From Planctomycetota bacterium (lineage in GTDB: Bacteria; Planctomycetota; Planctomycetia; Pirellulales; Lacipirellulaceae): DNA of 12,645 bases. The DNA lies in the NCBI GenBank assembly GCA_022614705.1, contig JAKEIB010000283.1, positions 1 through 12,645 of the forward strand. Direction: 5' to 3'. Positions 8,025 through 12,645 of this stretch are shown one piece after another. The first letter of the stretch is position 1. Each line of letters begins with the position of its first letter. The position numbers and the translations under genes were made by a program. The notes below the pieces were generated by a model, which had not been told where the DNA came from, did not search any database, and worked only from the letters and a program-made list of their open reading frames with translations.

Positions 8025-8092
8025 TGTAGCTGGCCTCGGTGAGGCCGGCTTTGAGAATTGCCAGACGGCCGGCGACACAGACGCCAGCTACA
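8025..8092. repeat. REPIN-like inverted pair of GTAG-headed palindromes
   Basis: The left copy (8025-8049) and the reverse complement of the right copy (8068-8092) both begin TGTAGCTGGC and end GCCGGC, agreeing at 21 of 25 positions. The left copy folds as GGCCTC-GGT-GAGGCC. In the right copy the stem pair C/G at positions 11 and 19 becomes G/C, a compensatory change that keeps the hairpin. An 18-nt spacer separates them. A GTAG tetranucleotide next to a palindrome in head-on pairs is the architecture of REP/REPIN elements mobilised by RAYT (TnpA_REP) transposases; no such gene is in the window. Confidence 0.75.
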
Positions 8093-8199
8093 GTTAATTG
8101 CCGAACGCTCGGCTGTCCTTGCTTCTGCCGTTGTAAACTATCATCCAGGCGAATTGCCCCGTCGGCCGCGCCTCCAAAATTGAGTGATCGGAGCTTGCA

Positions 8200-9516
8200 T
8201 TGAATCCACGATACGAACGCTGGCGGTGGCGAATGTTCGGCGTCACCTGGTTCGTTTATGCGAGCTACTATCTCACGCGCCAATCGTTTGGCGTCGCCAA
8301 AGTCGCACTGGAACAGGATCCCCGCGTTGCGCTAACGCGAGACCAGTTCGGCCTCGTGGATTCGACGTTTTTGGCCACCTACTCACTGGGCCAGTTCTTC
8401 TTTGGCCCGCTGGTCGATCGATTCGGACCGCGACGCATTCTGCTTGGGGGCATGGCGCTGAGCGTGATGGCGGCCGTGGCGTCCGGGTTTTCGACCACTC
8501 TGATGGCTTTCCTGACATTTGCAGTGGTTCAAGGAGTCGCCCAGGCAACCGGCTGGACTTCCTGTACAAAGGTGATGAGCGCGTGGTTCTCATTACGCGA
8601 GCGCGGGCGCGTGCTTGGTTGGTGGTGTACGCATTACACGGCCGGGGCGGCCGTCGCCTCGCCGTTCGCCGGCTGGTTGATGGATACGTTTGGACACACG
8701 GTCACCACTGGTGGATCGTCGGCCGAATTCGTTCCGTATTGGCCCGTAGCATTCTGGGGACCGGCCGCGGTGCTCAGCATTGTCATGGTTGCGATGTGGG
8801 CGCTGCTGCGCAATCGCCCCGAGGACGTCGGCTTGCCGCCGATTGAGCAGTACCACGGTGAACCGACGTCGCTGATCGAGGAGCACGAACAGATGGAAAA
8901 CGTGCCCGAAGGCTCGTGGCAGCTGATTGGCGAAGTGTTGTCGTCGCCGAGCATCTGGATGCTCGCGTTTGCGTACTTTCCCATCAAACTGGCCCGCTAT
9001 TCGTTCTATTTTTGGGGGCCGAAGTACGTGGAAGAAAGCCTGGGCACGGCCGCATTCACCAGTGCGATGACGGCCGCCTGGATGCCCATCGGCGGCATGG
9101 TCGGCGTCGTCGTCAGCGGATACGTCAGCGACAAGCTGTTCCAGGCACGCCGTGCTCCCGTAATTGTTCTTTCGCTGCTCGCCACTGCTGGTGTGATGTT
9201 CCTCGGCCAGGCAAGAATCGACGATATTTGGCTGATGCGAGCCTTTTTCTTTTTCGTCGGCGTGTTTCTATACGGCCCGGATTCGATGATTTCTGCCACG
9301 GCCGCCATCGACTTTGGCACGAAACGTGGCGCCGGCGCCGCGACCGGCTTTGTAAACGGGATCGGTTCGCTCGGGGCGGTGCTTGGTGGATATCTGCCAG
9401 GCGTGCTTACTAGCGAATCGAATTGGACCACCTTTTTCCAAATCTCGCTTGCTGGTCTGATTGCGTCCGCGCTCATCCTGCTCCCCATGTGGCGGAGGAA
9501 GCCGCCGTCGAGGTAG
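8200..9516 (+). CDS. OPA-family MFS transporter (GlpT/UhpT/UhpC-like)
   Basis: 438 aa with about twelve hydrophobic segments. I chose the TTG at 8200 because GGAG at 8190-8193 sits six bases before it and the N-terminal RYERWRWRMFGVTW extends the usual OPA opening; the first ATG, at 8233, would remove it. OPA features are YYLTRQSF at 23-30, motif A-like GPLVDRFGPRR at 69-79, GWTSCTKVMSAWF at 118-130, RGRVLGWW at 135-142 and a glycine-rich late segment at about 372-401. R27 and R266 sit where I recall the two phosphate-binding arginines of GlpT (R45 and R269), so a phosphorylated solute in exchange for phosphate is plausible. UhpC-like sensing is an alternative. It is followed 31 nt later by eutB, suggesting the cargo feeds ethanolamine metabolism. 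Its stop codon lies inside a perfect 14-bp palindrome. Confidence 0.9.
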   Translation: MNPRYERWRWRMFGVTWFVYASYYLTRQSFGVAKVALEQDPRVALTRDQFGLVDSTFLATYSLGQFFFGPLVDRFGPRRILLGGMALSVMAAVASGFSTTLMAFLTFAVVQGVAQATGWTSCTKVMSAWFSLRERGRVLGWWCTHYTAGAAVASPFAGWLMDTFGHTVTTGGSSAEFVPYWPVAFWGPAAVLSIVMVAMWALLRNRPEDVGLPPIEQYHGEPTSLIEEHEQMENVPEGSWQLIGEVLSSPSIWMLAFAYFPIKLARYSFYFWGPKYVEESLGTAAFTSAMTAAWMPIGGMVGVVVSGYVSDKLFQARRAPVIVLSLLATAGVMFLGQARIDDIWLMRAFFFFVGVFLYGPDSMISATAAIDFGTKRGAGAATGFVNGIGSLGAVLGGYLPGVLTSESNWTTFFQISLAGLIASALILLPMWRRKPPSR

Positions 9517-9525
9517 TCGACTACC
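9512..9525. repeat. Perfect 14-bp palindrome containing the transporter stop codon
   Basis: GGTAGTCGACTACC is its own reverse complement. The TAG at 9514-9516 is the transporter stop. It has the same GTAG and CTAC ends as the other elements here but only a 4-bp centre, so it may be a decayed element, a regulatory site or chance. Confidence 0.5.
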
Positions 9526-9547
9526 ATTTCAATTAGGGAACGACGCC

Positions 9548-10930
9548 ATGACGAATTTCCGCGCCACAGTCGGAAAAAAGTCGTACGGCTTCGCCAGCTT
9601 GAAGGAGCTGCTGGCCAAGGCGTCGCCTGCTCGCAGCGGCGATGTGCTGGCCGGCATCGCGGCCAGCAACGACGAAGAGCGCGTGGCCGCGCAGATTGCC
9701 CTCGCCGAAGTGCCGCTGCGACAGCTTCTTGTCGATCCGATCATCCCTTACGAGACCGATGAGGTGACGCGGCTGATTGTCGATACTCATGACTCAGCCG
9801 CCTTCGAATTCGTAGACGACATGACCGTGGGCGAGTTTCGCGATTGGCTTCTGTGCTACGAAACGACAACGGAGACCTTGACCAGACTGGCACCCGGTTT
9901 AACGCCGGAAATGGCCGCCGCCGTCAGCAAGTTGATGCGTAACCAGGACCTGATTCTGGCGGCCAGCAAGTGCCGGGTCGTCACGCGGTTCCGCAATACG
10001 ATCGGCCTTCCCGGTCGGCTCTCGATTCGCCTCCAGCCGAACCATCCGACCGATGATCCCGTGGGCATCGGGGCGTCGATTTTGGACGGACTCTTGTACG
10101 GCTGCGGAGACGCGGTGATCGGCATCAACCCGGCCACCGACTCGGTGGAGACGGTGATCCGGCTGCTCAACATGCTGGCCGAGTTGATCGAGCGGTACCG
10201 CATTCCCACGCAAGGCTGCGTGCTCGCACACGTCACGACGCAGCTTGCCGCGATCGAGCAGGGCGCGCCGGTGGACCTCGTGTTTCAATCCATCGCGGGC
10301 ACCGAGGCGGCCAACGCCAGTTTCGGCGTCAATCTAAAGCTGTTGGAGGAAGCGCGCCATGCGGCTCAGTCGCTTGCGCGCGGACCGCTGGGCGACAACG
10401 TGATGTACTTCGAGACCGGGCAAGGTTCATGCCTCTCGGCCGAGGCGCACCACGGCGTCGATCAGCAGACGCTCGAAGCGCGGGCTTACGCCGTGGCCCG
10501 CCGGTTCGAGCCGCTGCTAGTGAATACTGTCGTCGGGTTCATCGGTCCAGAGTATTTGTACGACGGCAAACAGATCATTCGCGCCGGGCTCGAGGACCAC
10601 TTTTGCGGCAAATTGCTCGGCGTGCCGATGGGTTGCGACGTTTGCTATACGAATCATGCCGAGGCCGATCAGGACGACATGGATAACTTGCTGACGCTCC
10701 TGGCCGTCGCCGGCTGCAACTATTTCATGGGCGTGCCGGGAGCCGACGACATCATGCTCAACTACCAGTCGACGTCGTTCCATGACAGCCAATATCTGCG
10801 GCAGCTATTGGGACTGCGGCCGGTCCCAGAATTCGAGACTTGGCTGGAAGAAATGAACATCGCACGCAACGGCACGCGGCTGATGCCGATCAATCCGCAA
10901 CACCGGCTGATCAGCGCAATAAAACCGTAG
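9548..10930 (+). CDS. eutB: Ethanolamine ammonia-lyase large subunit
   Basis: 460 aa from the ATG at 9548, with AGGGA at 9534-9538 as a possible ribosome-binding site. A longer in-frame start inside the transporter gene is not credible. EutB is the TIM-barrel catalytic subunit of the adenosylcobalamin enzyme that converts ethanolamine to acetaldehyde and ammonia. Residues matching those I recall for the Salmonella active site are present with a shift of one or two: R161 and Q163 (RLQPN), N194 (GINPATDS), E289 (YFETGQGS), F331 (GFIGPEYLYDG) and D364 (GCDVCYTNHAEADQDD). The protein looks fully functional. It is 31 nt downstream of the transporter. The gap to eutC is unusually long and filled by palindromes, and the eutB stop codon is itself the TAG of a GTAG-headed repeat. 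Confidence 0.97.
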   Translation: MTNFRATVGKKSYGFASLKELLAKASPARSGDVLAGIAASNDEERVAAQIALAEVPLRQLLVDPIIPYETDEVTRLIVDTHDSAAFEFVDDMTVGEFRDWLLCYETTTETLTRLAPGLTPEMAAAVSKLMRNQDLILAASKCRVVTRFRNTIGLPGRLSIRLQPNHPTDDPVGIGASILDGLLYGCGDAVIGINPATDSVETVIRLLNMLAELIERYRIPTQGCVLAHVTTQLAAIEQGAPVDLVFQSIAGTEAANASFGVNLKLLEEARHAAQSLARGPLGDNVMYFETGQGSCLSAEAHHGVDQQTLEARAYAVARRFEPLLVNTVVGFIGPEYLYDGKQIIRAGLEDHFCGKLLGVPMGCDVCYTNHAEADQDDMDNLLTLLAVAGCNYFMGVPGADDIMLNYQSTSFHDSQYLRQLLGLRPVPEFETWLEEMNIARNGTRLMPINPQHRLISAIKP

Positions 10931-10950
10931 CTGAAGTCGCAAGACTTCAG
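10927..10950 (+). repeat. Single GTAG-headed REP-like hairpin beginning at the eutB stop
   Basis: GTAG is followed by a perfect 8-bp stem, CTGAAGTC and GACTTCAG, closed by a GCAA loop of GNRA type. The TAG of the head is the eutB stop codon. It resembles the halves of the paired elements in this window but has no CTAC partner downstream. As RNA it would form a stable stem directly after eutB. Confidence 0.7.
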
Positions 10951-10957
10951 ATTTAGC

Positions 10958-11100
10958 TGAGGCCGTCCGGGAATTTAACACACGAAAAGCAGGGTAATGG
11001 GGTGGCTGGGGCAGAGTCTTCGATGCCCCAGGACCAAACGATCTGGGGCGTCGAAGACTCCGCCCCAAGCACCCAGCGGATGAATTCCGGGACGGCCTCA
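10958..11100. repeat. 143-bp composite palindrome between eutB and eutC
   Basis: Outer arms of 18 bp (10958-10975 and 11083-11100) match with one mismatch. An inner pair, 11000-11030 against 11044-11074, matches in reverse complement at 27 of 31 positions around a 13-nt loop. Each inner half also folds alone: CTGGGGCA/TGCCCCAG at 11006-11013 and 11024-11031, and TGGGGCG/CGCCCCA at 11044-11050 and 11061-11067. The A-T to G-C change at the base of that stem is compensatory. This looks like a MITE-like or REPIN-like mobile element. I see no clean target-site duplication. Confidence 0.75.
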
Positions 11101-11119
11101 TTTAATTGGTAGAGAATCG

Positions 11120-11135
11120 GAATTCTTGCGAATTC
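11120..11135 (+). promoter_or_regulatory. Small hairpin just before the eutC start
   Basis: GAATTC, TTGC, GAATTC can fold into a 6-bp stem ending nine bases before the ATG at 11145. It occupies the place of a ribosome-binding site, and none is visible. Effect on translation is inferred only. Confidence 0.3.
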
Positions 11136-11144
11136 GCCTGCCAC

Positions 11145-12017
11145 ATGAACAGCATGGCCAAAAACTCGTCCGTCACGCCCGACCAGTGGGATGCACTGCG
11201 TAGCACTACATCGGCCCGCATCGCCCTGGGCCGCGCCGGCGGAAGCTTGCCCACCCACGAGTGGCTGGAGTTCAAGTCAGCGCACGCCGCGGCCCGCGAC
11301 GCAGTTCACAACCCATTCGACGCCGAGCAACTTGCCGCGCAGATTACTAGCCTCGGTGTGGAGGTTGTAATTGTCGAGAGCGCCGCCCCCGACCGGCTGA
11401 CGTTTCTGCAGCGTCCCGATCTAGGACGGCGTCTGACTGAGGCATCGCGTTTCAAGCTGCAAGAGCTATCGACGTCGTGTAGCCCTCTCGCTCCGCGAGA
11501 GGAAATTCTTCACGCGGAGCGTGAAGACTACACTGTGGAATTGGCGATCATCGTCAGCGACGGGCTTTCCGCGCTCGCGGTTGAACGGCAGGCCCCGCTG
11601 CTTCTCGCCACGCTGCTGCCGAAACTTGCGACCGATGGCTGGCGACTCGCGCCAATCGTCGTCGCGCGCTTCGGCCGAGTTGCCCTTCAGGACGAAATTG
11701 GCCATTTGCTCGGCACGCAACTCGCCCTCGCACTAATCGGCGAACGCCCCGGATTGGGATCGCCCGACAGCCTTGGCGCGTACCTAGTTTTCGCGCCGCG
11801 CATCGGCAACACGGACGCGAATCGAAACTGCGTTTCCAATATTCGCCCCGAGGGGCTACCATGTGCGGCGGCCGCCGAAACGCTTCATTATCTCTTGACC
11901 GAAGCCCGTCACCGCCGTCTAAGCGGCGTGCAATTGAAGGATCAGCGCGAGCTTCCGACGAGCGACGCAGTTCGTTCGCTTGGAAGCGATCATCGTCAGT
12001 ACAATTACAACAAATGA
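11145..12017 (+). CDS. eutC: Ethanolamine ammonia-lyase small subunit, with an in-frame repeat insertion
   Basis: 290 aa from the ATG at 11145; ATG 11154 and a TTG at 11106 are alternatives and none has a clear ribosome-binding site. EutC completes the cobalamin-binding site of ethanolamine ammonia-lyase. Conserved blocks present are TSARIALGRAGG at about 22-33, RPDLGRRL at 90-97, SDGLSALAV at 138-146, GRVALQDEIG at 177-186, IGERPGLGSPDSLGAYL at 198-214 and NCVSNIRPEG at 228-237. Between RRL and SDGLS there are 40 residues, against 22 in E. coli EutC as I remember it. The excess of 18 residues (about 112-129, including SPLAPREE and LHAERED) is encoded by a GTAG-headed palindrome pair at 11478-11532. 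No stop or frameshift results, so the protein may still work, but the insertion precedes the cobalamin-site half of the protein. Confidence 0.93.
   Translation: MNSMAKNSSVTPDQWDALRSTTSARIALGRAGGSLPTHEWLEFKSAHAAARDAVHNPFDAEQLAAQITSLGVEVVIVESAAPDRLTFLQRPDLGRRLTEASRFKLQELSTSCSPLAPREEILHAEREDYTVELAIIVSDGLSALAVERQAPLLLATLLPKLATDGWRLAPIVVARFGRVALQDEIGHLLGTQLALALIGERPGLGSPDSLGAYLVFAPRIGNTDANRNCVSNIRPEGLPCAAAAETLHYLLTEARHRRLSGVQLKDQRELPTSDAVRSLGSDHRQYNYNK
11478..11532. repeat. REPIN-like inverted pair of GTAG palindromes inside eutC
   Basis: The left copy has head TGTAG (11478-11482), then an 8-bp stem CCTCTCGC/GCGAGAGG with loop TCC (11484-11502). The right copy ends CTACA (11528-11532) and has a 9-bp stem TCTTCACGC/GCGTGAAGA with loop GGA (11507-11527). 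In reverse complement the second copy has the same TCC loop with covarying stem pairs. The whole 55-bp element is read in frame through eutC. Confidence 0.82.
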
Positions 12018-12021
12018 ATGA

Positions 12022-12101
12022 AACCGCCAAGAACGCAGAGGGCGCCAAGATAATTCATTGGCCTTGATGCCTTGCTTGGCGCACTTGGCGTCTTGGCGGT
12101 T
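12022..12101. repeat. Imperfect inverted repeat just after eutC
   Basis: Arms at 12022-12049 and 12075-12101 share AACCGCCAAG at the outer end and GCGCCAAG at the inner end when one is reverse-complemented, with a 25-nt loop. It begins five bases after the eutC stop and could serve as the operon terminator. The sequence resembles a dispersed AACCGCCAAGACGCCAAG-type repeat, so mobile-repeat origin is equally possible. Confidence 0.55.
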
Positions 12102-12149
12102 CAATTTGTTAGACCTCTTAATAGCCAGCGGTTCTCGTAGGAGGCGGCT

Positions 12150-12269
12150 TTTTCGTCGCGCCGCTGAACCGGCAAAGATCAAGCCGGCGATCGCTGCCAG
12201 AATAATTGCCGAGGGCTCCGGCGCGGCGAGCATTGCCCCGAAAGCGCCCGCGCCGTTGGACGTTTCAAA
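12150..12269 (-). pseudogene. Orphan C-terminal fragment of a PEP-CTERM/dockerin-type protein
   Basis: Minus-strand translation from 12269 gives FETSNGAGAFGAMLAAPEPS, a hydrophobic stretch IILAAIAGLIFAG, then ARRK. This closely parallels the tail of the EEP protein in this window (FEAANGSGSFVAML, VPEPS, hydrophobic helix, RRR). No dockerin loops or catalytic domain precede it, and an in-frame stop (TAG) lies about 30 bases upstream of the fragment. After RRK the frame does not stop but runs on through the neighbouring inverted repeat and into the antisense of the eutC end. It therefore looks like a relic of a secreted-protein gene lacking both its body and its native stop. Confidence 0.65.
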
Positions 12270-12476
12270 CGGATAATGTAACGGGGGACTTTCTACATTT
12301 CTGGATCACCTGAGTGTTCCCGTCTTTCATTCAGGGGAATTGCGCTTCAGTTTCCCTCTGCGCCTGCCCGTCTCTGGCGAGACTTCAACCGCGCCGCCTT
12401 CACACCGCCTGGTGGCCAATTTCGATATCTGTACAGGTGTATAGAAATCGGCTATGCTCAGTCCGTATTAAATCTC
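12270..12476. other. Non-coding stretch without recognisable features
   Basis: About 200 bases between the PEP-CTERM relic and the heptamer repeat. The only open frame runs into the repeat and looks spurious. I see no promoter, RNA gene or palindrome that stands out. Confidence 0.4.
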
Positions 12477-12567
12477 GGGTGTCGGGTGTCGGGTGTCGGG
12501 TTTCGGATGTCAGGTGTCAGGTGTCGAGTGTCGGGTTCTGAAAACTGACACCTGAAACCTGACACCT
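12477..12567. repeat. Heptamer tandem repeat facing an inverted copy of itself
   Basis: Eight consecutive 7-bp units from 12477 to 12532 (GGGTGTC three times, then GGGTTTC, GGATGTC, AGGTGTC twice, GAGTGTC) and a partial ninth are followed after a short spacer by about three units in reverse orientation (12545-12567, CTGACACCTGAAACCTGACA and three further bases). The whole can fold into one long stem. I recognise no gene or CRISPR structure here. Confidence 0.75.
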
Positions 12568-12604
12568 CTCGCGCTACCGCTGCGCGCATCACCAAAAATG
12601 CCGA

Positions 12605-12617
12605 CACGCTCAGCGTG
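12605..12617. repeat. Short hairpin near the window end
   Basis: CACGCT and AGCGTG around a single C form a 6-bp stem. It shares the GCTC-centred palindrome style of the eutC element but lacks a GTAG head. It may be part of a repeat that continues past the window. Confidence 0.25.
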
Positions 12618-12645
12618 CACACCCAAAACCCTGCGCAAATGCCAC

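Larger units (their letters stand above)
7865..8199. promoter_or_regulatory. Divergent intergenic region between the FAD dehydrogenase and transporter operons
   Basis: 335 bases separate the two divergent start codons, so both operon promoters are expected here. I see no convincing -35/-10 pair, sigma-54 site or riboswitch. The region holds a short inverted repeat at 7879-7894 next to the minus-strand start and a paired GTAG palindrome at 8025-8092. Its regulatory role is inferred only from position. Confidence 0.5.

Noticed and set aside
8100..8150. Sigma-70 promoter for the transporter operon (TTGCTT with TATCAT)
   Set aside because: The spacing is about 14 bases, too short for a standard promoter, and planctomycete promoters are poorly defined.
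9461..9547. A 29-codon upstream extension of eutB
   Set aside because: It lies inside the end of the transporter gene and translates to arginine/serine-rich sequence unlike EutB. The ATG at 9548 gives the normal EutB length.
8200..12017. Ethanolamine microcompartment (eut BMC) operon
   Set aside because: No shell proteins, eutA, eutE, eutG, eutD or eutT are present; only a transporter and eutBC are visible.
12314..12541. A 75-codon open frame at the right end
   Set aside because: Its C-terminal third is a translation of the heptamer repeat and the rest has no coding character that I recognise.
12477..12567. CRISPR array
   Set aside because: The units are contiguous 7-mers with no spacers, and no cas gene is present.

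Overview
The window looks like a chromosomal segment of a planctomycete, most likely a Pirellulales relative. Three things point there. One secreted protein ends in a dockerin-like calcium-binding tail followed by a VPEP-type PEP-CTERM sorting signal. There is a TPR-sulfotransferase fusion. Recognisable Shine-Dalgarno sequences are sparse, and small palindromic repeats are numerous. This assignment is inferred from gene content, not from a marker gene.

Layout. Positions 1-2641 (+) hold a 5'-truncated TPR-sulfotransferase, overlapped by 11 nt by a secreted endonuclease/exonuclease/phosphatase-fold protein with dockerin-like and PEP-CTERM ends. Positions 7864-2660 (-) form a four-gene operon in the order FAD-dependent DAO-family dehydrogenase, etfB, etfA, and a membrane cytochrome b/iron-sulfur protein of the EtfD/EMO type. 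Together these make a complete electron path: substrate to FAD, to ETF, to Fe-S clusters and heme, to (mena)quinone. Positions 7865-8199 are a divergent intergenic region carrying a paired palindromic element. Positions 8200-12017 (+) are a second operon: an OPA-family MFS transporter (GlpT/UhpT/UhpC relatives), eutB and eutC (adenosylcobalamin-dependent ethanolamine ammonia-lyase). No microcompartment shell gene, reactivase (eutA) or aldehyde dehydrogenase is visible. Positions 12018-12645 have no convincing gene. They hold an inverted repeat, an orphan PEP-CTERM tail on the minus strand, and a heptamer tandem repeat facing an inverted copy of itself.

How the genes may work together (inference). 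The divergent operons suggest salvage of phospholipid head-group compounds. The transporter would import a phosphorylated or related compound, EutBC would split ethanolamine to acetaldehyde and ammonia, and the FAD dehydrogenase would oxidise a related amine (or the glycerol phosphate part) and feed its electrons to the quinone pool through its own ETF and EtfD. The substrate of the FAD enzyme cannot be read from the sequence.

The most unusual non-genic signal is a cluster of GTAG-headed palindromes (REP/REPIN-like) over the transporter-eutBC operon. One inverted pair is in the divergent promoter region. One GTAG palindrome contains the transporter stop codon and another begins at the eutB stop codon. 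A 143-bp composite palindrome separates eutB from eutC. One complete inverted pair lies inside eutC and is read through in frame as an extra stretch of about 18 residues.
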